64,000 bases of DNA from Plasmopara viticola (taxonomy: Eukaryota; Oomycota; Peronosporomycetes; Peronosporales; Peronosporaceae), in assembly GCA_001695595.3 (NCBI GenBank), contig MBPM02000076.1, forward strand, positions 186,001 to 250,000, written 5' to 3'. The notes under the pieces were generated by a model. That model was not told the origin of the DNA and did not search any database. It was given only the letters and a program-made list of their open reading frames with translations. Below are positions 37,057 to 50,682 of the stretch, in pieces (position 1 is the stretch's first letter; each line of letters opens with the position of its first letter). The translations under genes were made by a program, and so were the position numbers.

Positions 37057-40000
37057 CTTCACCTCTGTGGAACGTACGCCTCCTCTGAAAGTACGTATGG
37101 GCAAAAACAGACACGAGATCAATATGGGTGGTCCACAAATGCGAAAATCTTAACATGACTACGTCTCTATGACCTTTCTTAGCGTTTGAGCATTTAAACT
37201 GGCAGACCAGGCTTCAGAATGCGCAAAAATAACCACAATCGTTCATATCGACCGTGCTTCACTAAATACATTCCAAAATGCGTTCTTCTTGAACGATTCG
37301 CACATGTGACATCTTAACGTTTCTTTGACTTGGCCTCAAAGCAGTACTTAAGTATTTCAAGGATAAGTCATTCCGACACTTTCAGCAGTTCCTCCAACTT
37401 AAGTGCACCATCCTTGACATGCTACTTGTTAAACTGCCAGTAATTTCTGTGGCAAATGATTATTTGTCAGGTACGTGCTCATTTATAAAACCAGATAAAA
37501 AGTGACACCAATTGTTGTGCTTAGATACTTCGTAAGCTCAAGCTACCAATTTAGCTGTACTTGTCTACACCCTGTAAGGAAGCATGCGTGTACCCGATTT
37601 CTTACAAAAGCATCGAGTCCACATTATTGTTGTGCCTATAAAACAACTCCCACTAAATTTACTGTTAGCGAGGAATGACCTTGTAAAGGGCTTTGCTGTG
37701 CCTGGCGTTATAGCCACGTGACACACTCCCTCAGCCTTAGTATAATAGCTAACGACAGTACCTCGACGTACAAGAAATCGGTCTAGCTTGTTAAGGCGTC
37801 AAGTGCCAGAATGTTGACATATCTGAAATACGTTGATGCCGCGTGTAGACCTTGAGTGACAGACTTGCTTTACATGATGTAAAGCGGCGCGCGAAGGGAA
37901 GTGTAAGAACCATTTTCACAAGAAAGCCATATTTTTGTCAATAAAAATGTCACATGTGAAGCTTAGAACGGTCGCGGGAGCGCCGGTATGAAGTACTATT
38001 TAAGAACTACTAGCAGAGGAAGAAGAAGAGAAAAAAATCACCGGCACCAGAAGGTTGAGCGGGTATTTGAACAAAAGTTTGCACGCGGCATTTCGGTCAT
38101 TTTATGTACTTTGAAATTTGACAAAACGGGCACCTGAGCGTCCGTTATTAGATTACACGATGGGGCAGTCAGTGATGACTGGGATGACAGGTGAGAGAAA
38201 CGCCGATTCCAGGGTGACACCAAAGACGGCTACGCTATTATCAGGCCTGATATGGCATTGCAACGAAGTCCCTACCAATCAACCTTTTGCCGAGCCCGGT
38301 GATGCTCCGAGCATGAACCGAGAAAGGACGTGAGTACTTAACGTTTGGTGATAGAAAAGCTGTAACTCGATACACCACGTCTTACTGTCAAAGGCGACCC
38401 CAAGAGATGCACGAAGACCGACAATTAGATGAACTGATTGGTTCACTTTCGAAATATGGGCTACTAGCCGGACCTGGCGTGAGAACTCTGATATCAGGTC
38501 GTCCCGGATTCGACTAACGAAGTTGTGTAGGACACGATCATGCTGATAAATGCAACTACGATTATAGAGTGTATTCGTCAATATGATGCGAAAACAATTT
38601 CACCCAGCACTTTTATAAGGAAGAACCCGGATTTTTTAGCCGAAAAAGTTTAGGAAACCTTTGACCTAGGGTAACTTACTTGCAAGTATGTTTTATTAAT
38701 AAAACCCGCACATGATAATTTACATTCAAAGACGGGCAGGCATCTGCAAATCATCAAGGCTTAGAATCCGCGAAAGCGGTGTCAGCTGTGGGGAAAAGGC
38801 CAGAATGGTATTCACCCACCGACAAAAGTGATTGGCTCGCTCTAAAAACGACGGAAAAAACAGCAAAGCGACGGACGGAAATGTTGCCACAGTGAATGCA
38901 TTGGATGATATATAAAATTGGCAAGAAGTTCAAAAGGTCCATTCAATGATTGTAAGTATTGTCCTCAGGTCGACGAAAAGCCCACGCTGTTCAAGAATGT
39001 ATATGTTTACACGAGCTGATTCTTTGGGTTTTATAATCGTATAGCAAGTTTAAGCTAAAAATTGGAGCTACTATGCAGCGCGCTTTATTGTTCAAAAGCT
39101 TCTTATGATGCACCATATCATTGCTTCTTGTCAAACCGGAAGTGTGACAGCCATCGTAAGGATGACATTAATCGTTTAAAGGCGTTTGAGTTTCCGAGAC
39201 CCACACGCTTAGACTCAGCTATTCTGCGCGGGATGCTAAAAACCATGTGAAGTACTTCATGGCGACGTGTCAAAGTGAAATCATGGCCGATTGATGACGT
39301 ACGGTCCGAAACGCAAATTTTAACACACACCGAAGAGTTTATTTACAATGCTTTAAAATTAGAGGCTTATTGCAAATTGTAATCGACTATCAAGGCAACC
39401 ATAGAATGGCGACTACTGACATTTGTGTGCCGTGATCACTAGAATTCGTTTTGCATGAGCAAATCCGACCTATTGCACCCAGTATTGCTTGCTGAAGTGT
39501 CGGTTGCCAGTTTAATAGCTGAGATTTGATGATTATCAAGGCATACCAAATGCCTCAAAGGGAATACCTAATCAATTGTTCCGATAAAGGAAATGAATAT
39601 GTTTGAAACGTTCGTTCGCTATCCTGCACTGCTCAAAAGTTTCCGTTTGGATTTCTTTAAAAGTTTTCTTTCCGATGACGCCAGTCTATGACGTCATGGC
39701 CGTACTGGTTTCGCCCATAATCATGCTCGTAGTTTTATGTTATTACGCGCTTCTTTCATGTAACGTCATTCTCCTTTTCAGCATGCACTTAGCGGTGTAC
39801 TACCAAGCTTTTTACTCGCCGCTAGCCTGCGACAGCAACTTGATTTGTTTCTACTGATAAGCCTTTTGTCGACGACTTTTTGGCCACGATGATTTCCTGA
39901 CCATGTTCTTCAGTTTAATGTGTTGACAAATGTCAATGTGCTTGGTCATCGTATTATATTTCGCGCTGCTTTTGGTTACTGTCTTACACTACGAATTACC

Positions 40001-43000
40001 TTAGCTCTACCTTGCTCACAACCATTCAGAGGTAACTGTATACAGAACGTCACAGAAAAATGAGACAGAAATTGACGGGACTTTAAGCCAATGGTGAAGT
40101 GAATTTGAAATCGATTAGCTCACCGAAAATGACATGCGCTTTAATCAAATGTGAGTACAATTAATCTACGGCAGCACATAGCACAACGCTTTCAGCTTAC
40201 TTATAAAAATTGATGCGGTCTGCACTGCTGATACACTCCACTCAAGCATCAGAAAGACAAGCAAATAGTGAAGCAGCCATACGAAAGAGCAACTTTTTCC
40301 GGCGGGCAGAAGCTGCCGAAGAGGTGTGACAGTGCTTCAGGTGATAAGAGCATCCCAAAATTTGCGTTTATTTATGCGGTTGACCTAGACCTGCATCTCC
40401 GGACTGAACGATGAAAGATACATTTGCTAATCTTGTTCGTGTTGCTTTCTGAATCATTAAGAGTATGATGTAAGCGCACAATTTGCAAACACATGAATGT
40501 ACGTCACCTTCCGGCGTGAAGTTGCGAGAGTGCAAAGTGAACGAGGTAGTCACCTTGGTGTTTGGATTTTAAAGTTATCTTTCAGTCCGAACTTTTTGGC
40601 GTAAAAAAAAACGAAAAAAACGCTCAAAGATGACAATAGTAATAAACATCAAAATTCTCTTTTTTCTTGAAGAAGATCCCTTACTAAGCAGTATTGCATG
40701 GAGCTAAATTGCCACAAATCGATGGGAGATTTGACTTGACAAACAGAACCGGGTAAAAGAAGTATTTCTTTCGAAGTCACAAAAAGCCCGAGAAAGTGAG
40801 AGATGTCATTTTCCGCATATGGTCAGAGCACTAGAGAGCTAGTGCATCCAGAACGAAACACGATCGCAAATCAAATTGCTTGGAACAAGTGAACAAAAAC
40901 GTGCTTTTTGGGCTTTGTACTTGGGAAGTCCACGTCAGATGTGAAATCTGTATCAAGATCACATGGCAAGTATCCGAAATTACGACGAGCCAGACTCGTT
41001 TGCTACGATGATGCGTAATTCGACATGTATTTTGCTTCAAGCAATTCCTTGTGGGAATTTGGCTGCTTTCTACGTCTATTAGGTAATGCACAGAAAGCAT
41101 ATATAAATGTCGATCATAAAGCACAGACAAACTAAAATGAAGACAATGTATAAAATATGTCTAGTAGGTTTTAAGATGTTTAGAACGGGTAAAAGTTTAC
41201 GCTTTATGAAGCATACGACTAGCTTAAGTGGTCGGTCGCTCGACCCAGGACTAGTAGGCATTTGCTTTAATGCAGATATAATCCGAGTTAAGGGACTTCA
41301 CTGAAGTAAATGAGCAATTACACTCAAAATGTGACTGCCCTACCAAGTCGCACTCAGATAAGTTTATAAAAGTTAGGTAGGCTGGCCGCCCCACTGACCG
41401 GAAAGCCCCATGGTGTAATGAATACGGTCCGAAAATGCGTCTGATAGCTACCAATATCCCGCGCTAGCGATAGTTTGGTCACAGTATGTGGGTTCCAGAT
41501 GATTAATTTTCCATAAAGTGTGGGTGCAAGCGGGTCACCCCGGTGATGTCTCAAAGCTACGGTGTTATACTAACGCATTTTGACGGCAGATAAAAAAATT
41601 GAGGTTGACAAAGTCTGTCAGCCAGTCCGTACGTATGAGGTATGAAGCCTCTGAGCTTACTAATAAATGCTTTTAGATAAGAAATAAGGATTCTTGCGTT
41701 TTTTTAAAAACGTTCGCTTTTCGTTTCTTTTCGAGATTAAGAGACATAGCGTTTTTTGCCGGTACTTTGTAAACTTGAGGATAGTTTTGCTTTCGTTGTA
41801 TATGTATACAAATAAAGTATAGTGTTCGTATGTCAATATGCTTACATTATGCAGGTACTAACCAATACCCGCGCAGCTCTCATGCCAAAATATATAAATA
41901 AAGAAAGTGCTTCGTACTAATGAACCTAGAAGTAAAGGCTACGATGACATAATCACAATACTGGAATGAAACTTTGCACGTTTTTGTAAACTATACTAGT
42001 AGTGCACCGCAATAGATAGCCGAGTTTTCGTGCCGAAAAACGGCCTTCCCGTTAAAACAGCCTAAGGTTTTACAGCACGCCCAACATTTGTAGTGGTTTA
42101 GATAAGAAGGAAGAGAGATGATGCCAGAATGGGAATAGCCTCTACCTAGATAACAACATTAAATTTAAATGTTTTATTAAGAACTATGCATCGAACCGAA
42201 ATCATTCCAGTGTATCGAAAAAAATCAGTCTCCCAATTGCAGTCTGTTACACAAATCGAACCAATTATGACCACGGATAGAGAACATTCGTTCGCCAAAA
42301 TAATGTTCATATTCTTGCACGCCTCGTCTGTGCAAGAAGCTGTTCGAACTCATCGAACCTGGCTGTACAAGAATACATTGTCTACTTAATCCTCGCAAGG
42401 GTCCTGGTTTCGCTTAACCTCTACCATTCCGCGTCTGCTGGGCGATCAGTACGCAAAGCTCAAAATACTATCTTGCTTCTTTGAGCCTTAGCTTATGGCT
42501 GGATGTGTAAAGCTTTCTTCTGCCAAGCAATGCTTGAGATCTATGAGCACAAGCTTATGCTCTAGAAATCAGGCAGCACAGGCTTCGGCAATTCTAGTGG
42601 CAGCCACTCGCGGCGTTCATGCCGGTCAAAAATTAGTTTGTGCTCTGTAGCAAAGAAGTTTGCAATCTTCTTCTTCTTCTAAGAAGAAGTTAGGATTGTC
42701 CAACAAAGTAGAAATATTTTGGAGTGTTAAGTGTTTGTTCTGTCTTGTCGCATAAGTTTTGCTAAAGACTTGACGTCCATATGTGAAGTCGCTTCACCAG
42801 TGCGCTTCGAAACCTGTAATCATGCAAAATAAAACAGTTGAAGGTAAAAGCCATTTTTTGCGAGTTTTAGATTTTCAGCTCTCCCGCTTTCAACTTGCAA
42901 GTAAGGCAAGCAAAAAAAAAGATTTCTCCTTCAATCAAGTCTAGGTGACTGTGCCCATGGACGACCTAAGGGTACAACCGCCTGGCACTTAGTACCTTAA

Positions 43001-45534
43001 AGTAAAGGCCGCAACGTTGATAGATAAATTTCTTTTTGGAATCGTAAGGACGCATACAGGCTGTTGTAATATGATGGAGGTAAGACGCTTCTTGTTTTAA
43101 AAGTCTTAAAGTAGGGGTTGTCCATGGGCTAGCTGTTTTAGGTCCGATCCCAACAAACGTAAGCGTCACTCAGCAATTTTTTTGAATGTTTAACCTGCGA
43201 TAAGCAGAGGCGTATGCTTTGTGTCGCTTTCAATTGGTGAACTAAGTAAAATTGTATCGTGGCCAGAAGCTTAAGTGATTCACTGCTAAAAGGTGCTGCT
43301 AAAGAATCGCTGGTCATCAGCGTAAAACAAGAACTTACCCCTTAAAATGGGTGCGTAATATAGGCACGCCATGATAGCCTTTTTTATTAGAAAGATCGAC
43401 AGATCTTGAAGGAAAATACAGCAGCTGCGAATTGTCGAATGTACATTGGAGTGTATGAGAAATTGAGCACTCATATTGAGTCCCAGAGTGACGCGAAAGT
43501 TTGCGCCTAGGTAAACGATCGTTGTCTATCAAAACAGGTTGAGCTAGAGTATATAAGACGGCTTTGTCTCGTTTGAAAAGCCAGTACTGGAGCCTAGTAA
43601 AGACTTTTCTTGATGCTGCAAAAGCAATTTGAGTCGGGCTTTCCAGAAGCGCTCAATATATAATCTTTTAAATAGATTGGACAAAGGCCTTCAGGATCCA
43701 ATTACGATAATTTAAAGCCAAACCTAACCAATCTATCGAGCTCATTTCGAGGCGTTATGTGGACAAGGATATGTTTGCATTTTATTTTACGAGGTCTGCT
43801 AGAGCCCAACAATTACGTATAGTTTAGCCAAGGAAAATCATTTTGTACTTGTTCACGTCATCGTCAAGAAATGGTATTGTGGTGTCAAAATTCTTAAATT
43901 TCACATTTTTTTCTGTGTAATCGTTGAGTCGCTTAAAGCCATCCTTTCAGCCAGTTTAACCGAGAGTATTAATTTCTCGCTGCTGTCTCTCAGGCCATTA
44001 TAATGCCACCGGCTAACCGATGTTGCAACTTAATGAGCTTGTATTTAAGGTAGTCATCACGTCACAGCTTTGTTTGCCAAGCGCAGAAAATTAGCTCACA
44101 GCAAAAAATACGTCCCACTGATAAGGTTCCGAGTTCACCTTCTAAACTTTAAGCCCTTTGAAGTCGAATTAAACTATGCACCTCCAAGGACGTAACGAAT
44201 GCGCACCAATTATCACGCAATCATGGAATGTAATTTCCCTATTAACTATAAGTGGCTCATTTGAACAAGTTTACCCTTCTTCTCTTCATTATACCCTTAA
44301 TAGAACGACATTAAGCGTGTTCATCGAACGCCGTGGTCGGCTCATCGGTGTGATCGCTCGACTCATTCACACCATCTGGGGTGGCCTGGTACATCAAGTT
44401 CTGGTGCGGCATATCTCTTAGTCAAAAGCGACATAATTTCGGCGTCTGGTACGCACTCTACGGAAAGCCAGAAACCATTACTGGAAGCCAACACTGGTGA
44501 TAGTGATATACAGGATCTTTTCTACACTATTTTGTCGACCACTACAGGGATATAGCACTGATCCACATGTTCCCGATGGCTTCGCATATAGCGACAAATG
44601 CAGAAACAACGATCGTCACCCGCTTTGTGTATTTTACTGGGTTTTTTTCGTACAGTAGTCGTCGTCCAGTCGATTAGATGCAAACAGCATAAAGAAAACT
44701 CATCGTTGTATTGGCTAAATAAAAAAGATCTACACCGAAACCATGAAGTTTATCCCGAAAACCGTGTATATAAAGAGAAAGAATATACTAGGGCATAAAT
44801 TTGTTACGTATACAGTCTGAAGATTGGAGTATTTCGGCTCTACCATTTCTGTTCTCTAGTCGAATATCTATATAAGAATTGCAGTATGCAAGCGTCTTTG
44901 ATACACCACCTCGTAGTTTTCCATTCAAAATATATCGAAATATATCATCAGTACGCAAATCGATTTGAATAACTGTAGGACACCACATTTAGATGGTCAA
45001 ACACCTTGTGGAGCGTTTCCGTGACTGAGTTCTCTACGTATGCAGCTGTCACCGTCCCCACAAGTCTCTGAACAATACCTTTTCTCGACTTAAAATTAAA
45101 AAAGATGCTTTTAGCTGGTCATTTTTCGGACACGGAAGTGCCACAGAGCTTCGGCTGCTTCACGCAAAGAATTATCGGCTTTGAAGCTCGTCAAAAAAGT
45201 ATTTTTGCTAATTTCAAACACGTTCCCTGAAACCGCCGAATTCCTCTATACCCTACCGTCCGTGTCATCATAAAAAAAATCAGGTTGCTCATTGTCCTTT
45301 TCTCATCCATGACCGTCCTCAATACGAACTAGCCTTTTTGAGCACCAATCATACCCAGTTTCGTAGGCGATCTGTATGTTGTTGCCAATGTTTAATAGAG
45401 AGACAACACGAGCTGAATTTATTTCTCTTTCTAAGCCAAACAAAATAGGTCCTGCAAGCATTTTGTTTCGGCTTCGTAATCTGTCACGCCCTAAAGATTA
45501 TACAACGTATCAACCACTGTCTTACCACCGAGTT
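37057..45534. other. Gene-poor AT-rich stretch
   Basis: Apart from one copy of the CTDEAY repeat (42.2-42.4 kb), nothing is recognised over about 8.5 kb. A plus-strand frame at 39603-39857 is strongly hydrophobic (VSPIIMLVVLCYYALLSCNV), which AT-rich random sequence produces easily. A frame at 44176-44421 has no motif. Confidence 0.45.
42186..42360 (-). repeat. Dispersed repeat 'CTDEAY', copy 2
   Basis: The plus-strand segment cacgcctcgtctgtgcaaga matches copies near 28.9 and 57.5 kb. The minus-strand word here is VRTASCTDEACKN, followed by NECSLSVV; copy 3 has CTEEAYRK followed by SECSLDL at a similar spacing. The copies are therefore homologous over more than the core. Confidence 0.4.
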
Positions 45535-45595
45535 TGACGGTAACACAGTCGTGGAGAAAGATGAGAGAAGTGGGCTGTCGGACGAGAATGAGGTG

Positions 45596-45627
45596 CGGGT
45601 GAGCTGAAGTCCGGGTGAGCTGAAGTC
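45596..45627. repeat. 16-bp tandem duplication
   Basis: The unit cgggtgagctgaagtc occurs twice back to back with no mismatch, inside a purine-rich segment. Confidence 0.9.
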
Positions 45628-45741
45628 CCAGAAGAGGAGGAGTGTTTATTGCTTAAAGCAAATTGAGAAGTGATTTTGAATGAAGAGCCCTTAAAACTCT
45701 TTTTTTTTGCTACAGCCAAACGATGGCTCTCAACCATCTAA

Positions 45742-45963
45742 TGCTACCATCTGAATAGCTATCATTCTAATATATTCCACCTGGCTTTCTACACATCCTG
45801 TATTTTTTAGCCAATAAGATTATAGGACATCTGGTACTGTCTTCTGGTCGGATACAGTTTTATCGCCAATTCCTATGGATAGTATAAATGCATATAGATT
45901 TCGAAAATATTTTAACATTTTTTCGTCAAAGCCGTTATCGGCAAAACCGCCGGTGACGACGGT
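45742..45963 (+). repeat. Dispersed repeat A (about 220 bp), plus orientation
   Basis: It shares with the reverse complement of 50450-50682 the ordered words tgctaccat, ccaataagat, ggacatctgg, cttctggtc, and a final 33-base block ending gccggtgacgacggt (27 of 33 identical). The end block is itself partly palindromic (accgtta...gacggt type), suggesting a terminus of a transposon or LTR. Confidence 0.65.
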
Positions 45964-46019
45964 TACGTCACAGTGACACAAAGCACAAATAACCTGACTT
46001 GTGATCGACTTAATATAAT

Positions 46020-46389
46020 CGGAAATTATGTCATTCCCCCCAAAGTAAATGTCCCTTTTTTAAAGTTCAGAATGTCGTTCCCATACTTCGTCTTAAGGTG
46101 GTCCGCAAATTTACTTGGGTCAAACCGTGTATCTCCATTTTTTGGCGGGGTATATCTTCATAGTGGTCATGCGCTCTCATACCTGACGACTTTCATACTA
46201 TTCACCAGCTTCAATATTCTTCGTAGTCGCCACCAAATATGTATCACTAGAGCCAATGTACTTTTCCGATGCATCAACCTTTTGGTTGATCATAGATGCA
46301 CTAAGATCGCCCTGGACCTTAAATTTAATGGACACAATCCCACCCAAACATTGATCTAATGCAAATACTTCTGCTGTGCCTTCTGCCAA
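46020..46389 (-). pseudogene. Unrecognised coding remnant
   Basis: Minus-strand reading gives an open stretch with CLGGIVSIKFKVQGDLSASM and KYIGSSDTYLVATTKNIEAG, then a stop at 46198-46200. In another frame RFDPSKFADHLKTKYGNDIL and NFKKGTFTLGG follow. Both look like real protein broken by at least one frameshift. Repeat A lies just beyond its 3' end. The family is not recognised. Confidence 0.35.
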
Positions 46390-46499
46390 TACTCAAGCGC
46401 GCCCGCTTGCGCCGTGTTAAATATTGATGTTCGGTCACAACACAGCACTTTTTATTAGGTTGCTCAACTGGCAAGAGTTCTTGTTTACTACGCGGCAAC

Positions 46500-46844
46500 T
46501 CAAATATTTATATTGAGTACTTCCGAGCTACCACTTCTCGTTAACTCGTTCTTCAGAGCGCCAAACAGTCTTTTATGCAAATTATCCAGTTGCAGAAGAC
46601 AAATTAAACCTTTTGTAAACGTTGAGAAAAGCAGGATCTCTTCATCTTTGCCGCCGATCATTGTTGTGTCTGCTCTAGTCGTATTCCTGGGATTATTCCT
46701 GGCGATCTCAGGAGATTCATCGGATACGTCAGTACTTGACATATTAAAGGCGGTAGTAGCCGAAGCACTGATGGCACGCGCAATGTTTGCAGCCAATACT
46801 AGGGTATATGGAGGTGTATTGGCAGTGAGCTTGTCAGCGCTTTA
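46500..46844 (-). pseudogene. Possible degraded secreted/effector-like gene
   Basis: A minus-strand frame of about 115 codons is open between stops, with no ATG at its beginning. It reads ANIARAISASATTAF, then SDESPEIARNNPRNTTRADT, then GGKDEEILLFSTFTKGLICL and LHKRLFGALKNELTRSGSS. The order small/hydrophobic N-terminus, Asn/Arg-rich TTR segment, acidic DEE, and helical C-terminus is reminiscent of RXLR-dEER effectors, but no true RXLR and no intact signal peptide are present. The opposite strand is also open. I regard it as a relic at best. Confidence 0.25.
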
Positions 46845-47894
46845 GCTTGTAGAGAATTTGGGATGAGAATAGACCACCTAACGATCTGAGCAGTCTGATA
46901 TTTGCAAATGACAATACAAGTCATTTTCTTGCTTTTGTATCTACCGAGTGACACAATTATACCTGCTATATGAACGAGAACTTCTAAAAAGTGTTTTTAT
47001 GTCGACATAGATCAAAGACATATCTTAAGTGTTGAGCGTGCATTGTTTGAAATACCGTCACTAAAATTACCAATTTACCATTAAAATCTTACCCCATATG
47101 ATGTTTTCAAAGTGCGATAGTGGCGCCAATCCCATCAATTTTTGTAGACAAACCAAGATTCTTCTCTTTTCTTCTACCATCATGTCCTTATATGTACTAT
47201 CCAATAGATCTTGTCGCATCTTTTCAGTGTGATGGTCAACCCACGTGAGTATTTTTATGCTTTAGAAGTCAGTGGCATCATTTCTGGACTGCGTAACTGG
47301 TTTTCTAAGGGCTCTATGGCATTATTGAGCAATTTAGATAGTCCACTACTTCGATTGTTTGACTTGACCTTTAGAATCATATTTGTTAGGTTGCAAACTG
47401 AGGTAAGTGGAATAAATGATCGTGACACCTTACGATCATTTCGCTTAGCTCGTGGTAAGAAATCTTCGCTTTTATAACGTGCAGCTCATTGTAATCTTCG
47501 ACGATGATCACGAGATCGAACGAGCTAGCAGTATCATGTTCAAGAATAATGGCCAATGTTGCTTGTAAAGTTGTTCAACATATCAAAATTTGCCAATATA
47601 CGATTTTGTGGATGGCTATATCCAAAATATACAGAATTATGAGGGATGTGTTGTCCAGCTTTAAAAAAGAGATCGGGCAATGCATTCAGACGTTCGAAGC
47701 AAGAGAAGAAGGGCATTTTGCCGTGCGCTTAAGTGTTTGTCATATAATTTATTTTTAGCGAAACTAAACGAAACTTATGTTTGCATCAAACTTTGCGGAA
47801 ACAACTGCCATCCCGTCAAGGAAACCTAGATAGAATGCTAGTATACAGTTAAATTAATGGTATCTATAACCGGTCTGAATACTATCAAAAGTGC

Positions 47895-47940
47895 ATCATT
47901 ACAGGCAGGATGAAATAGTGTAGAAAGATACCAGTCTTTA
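47895..47940 (-). repeat. Dispersed repeat C (fragment)
   Basis: The words ggatgaaatagtgtagaaag and ccagtctttagtc align with ggatgaagtagagaagaa and ctgtctttgc in repeat B at 50.64 kb, in the same orientation. The similarity is short, so this is a fragment. Confidence 0.4.
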
Positions 47941-50449
47941 GTCTGCACACGTCGAATTGGAGTTGATCTACTGCAAAATCCGATATCTTTCGGCACGACT
48001 TGGCTGTGCAAGGTAATGTGTGTCACCGTCCATATGCTAGCACTTATTAGTCAGTCCTTAGCCCACGGAGGAAGGATCCTCGCAAACGTTCTGGGTGTAG
48101 GATGAAAATACCGGGGGGTAACCGTATGGACGACTTACTGGCTTTAAAGGGCCTGAGAAAGCAGCTGCATCTTCAAATCTCTCAGCTACCAAGCAGCTGA
48201 AACGCGTCATGACTTACGATCTTGACAAGCAAAGGTTGTGTTCAAGATAACAGGCAGCACAAGGTGTCCCGGCGGCATTGCCATATGTCAAATTTGATTG
48301 GAAGAAAACCAAAGAAAATTCTCTTATCCTGGATGAACGAGGTAAAATATTTACTAAGACGGTCACCGACAATTATGCGAGCATGACGGGTTTTCTCACT
48401 TATCTCTGAGGCTAATCCCAAAGCTGGGCACTCACCTGTCGAACAAATTTGCCGAAGCGGTTTCTTGTGCATGAAGTACGTCATTTCTTCTGGTCGTTCT
48501 TTGAGTTAAGTCAGTGTCTACGAATTCTTGCCTACGAAAAAGGTGTACACTTCATGAATAAGCCCATGAGCTAAGTAGCTGACTGTCAGGCGCTACTGTA
48601 TAAGTAGCTGTGTCACTCTGAGGATGAGGACCGCATCGATCTCAGCTCGGACAGCGTATGGGTAAGGAAATCTTCGATCTCAGCTGGATTTGGTGTCTGT
48701 AGACTTGCTAACATGGGTCTAACCCAGTGGATATTAGTGCTGCCGAGCAAAGTCGTTTTGACATCTTTGGCTGCAATGAATTAAACCCATCTTTGTGACG
48801 GTACTGAAGGGAGCCTATGAAGAAATCTTTCGTTCCGATAAAGGGCGCCAATTCTTTCCACGCCCTCAGAGCCGAATACTCGATAGGGACGAAGCACCCT
48901 GGACATTGTTGCAAACTGTTGATGTAGTACAAACAATTGAGAAAATACGAGGGATGATTAATGTCCTCGCGGTAGGCGTGTAATTGTTGTACACCATGCA
49001 AACTTAGCCCGTTCGATCATTACAGCCTTCCAAAAAGTAAGCAGCTGTGATAGACAGCTGCTTGTACGCGCAAAAGATACGAGAATATGAAACTCTATCA
49101 GTCCCTTTCGGCTCTACTTGGTATGGATCTAGACATTGCAAAGTTTGATAGAGACGTGGCTTTGAAATTTGTGAAATTAGCAGCACTAAGGCAATTATTG
49201 TCCATGACTTGGATAAAATACGACTTGACCCTTGCATGCTATCGATAAGAATGCAGGAGCTATTTTAAAAGAGAAGTCCTTATGTGCCAATTGCCTGAAT
49301 TTGCGCAACAGAACTTCGGTAATTCACGTCTACTTTGTTAAGCGAAGAAATCCTTGTGAGCGATCTATATGCCCGAAATTCAGTCTGGCCTCTTTGGATG
49401 CAAACGCTACGCACACTTGATCATCCGTGTCAAAGGCCGCCTTATTGGCCATTTTTAGTTCCTTATTACAGGATAAGTGGTTTTAATTTTTATTTTGTAA
49501 GAAATGGATATATTATGTTTGATTGGCTAAAAATTCTCACTAAGCGCTATCGCCGGAGTACTTCAGCCTGTGGTGCCTGCACCTAGATCATAGGCTTTAA
49601 TTGTGGAATATATCGCCTTCTAGATGCTTGACAAAAGAAATTACTTTTAATGCAGTCGCCTTCGCAAAACTGTAGCATCCACTAAGTCTTTAAGCAGTGC
49701 TAAGCATATCAGAAAGGCTCCATCCCGCACTCTCTGCGAAGGATCAGGCAGGCAATCTACCAGATTAGGCGAGCAGATAGAAATACGATCGTTATGTAAA
49801 TGACGATACCTGTTATTAGTTTCAAAGGGGTTTACGTGTGCACTCGATTGCATTTATTGACGACTTGTCTACTTTGATTTCTATGTGCTTTGGTACTCCT
49901 TTGAACCTTGATCAGCGATTCGCAGTTACTTTTCTTTTGCTGCTAAATAATTTCAGCTTGCAAGTTTATAAAAGCCTGGTCAGGTGGCGAAGGCCGTGAG
50001 ACTTGTAAATAAACTTACTTCAATAAGTATGTTAGCTATCTGATCAAATGCTTTTTATTTTATAAACTCTTTTTGGAACTGCGGAATTTATAAGTAGTTG
50101 TTGATCGTAGATTGCGAGATCGTCGCTTATGTAGCACTCCTTCAGAAGTTTAGTACACAATAAAGGCGTACAAAGTAAACACTTATATACAGGTCTTCTA
50201 GCTTATCAATGGTGCAACTTGTAGATGCTATAGTTAAGAAAGAGGATTGGCTTTTATGTGATTAGTAAGTTTAGGAAACGGCGCATTGCCATAGGAGAAG
50301 ATGACAAGGTATAAAACCTGAGTGACTCCAGCTCTTGCAACTAATTGTCGGCATATACTACGCTATCCATTGTCCAGTCCGTTGCAGTGCTGATTAGAAT
50401 CTATCCATAAACAGTCTTGCTAGTTATCATTCCATGCTTTGTTGAGTTT

Positions 50450-50682
50450 ACCGTCGTCACCGGCAGAATTGACGGTAACGGTTGTCACACCAAATATGCA
50501 CCAAAATACGTATGTATTAGTACCATTTAAAAGGAAAGGCGAATACATAGTTTTGGACCAGAAGCGGGGTCCAGATGTCCCATAATATTTAAAAGTCAAA
50601 CGATCTTATTGGTTGAACACAATCAAAGATGTGTCAGAGGCTGGATGAAGTAGAGAAGAATATCTGTCTTTGCTATGGTAGC
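50450..50682 (-). repeat. Dispersed repeat B (about 230 bp), minus orientation
   Basis: Inverted relative to repeat A (45742-45963). It starts on the plus strand with accgtcgtcaccggcagaat and continues into tgacggtaacggt, an internally symmetric end. With A it brackets 4.5 kb that includes fragment C. Confidence 0.65.

Noticed and set aside
39603..39857. Hydrophobic 84-codon frame as a membrane protein
   Set aside because: AT-rich random sequence readily yields such Leu/Val/Phe/Tyr-rich frames; no promoter or homologous motif.
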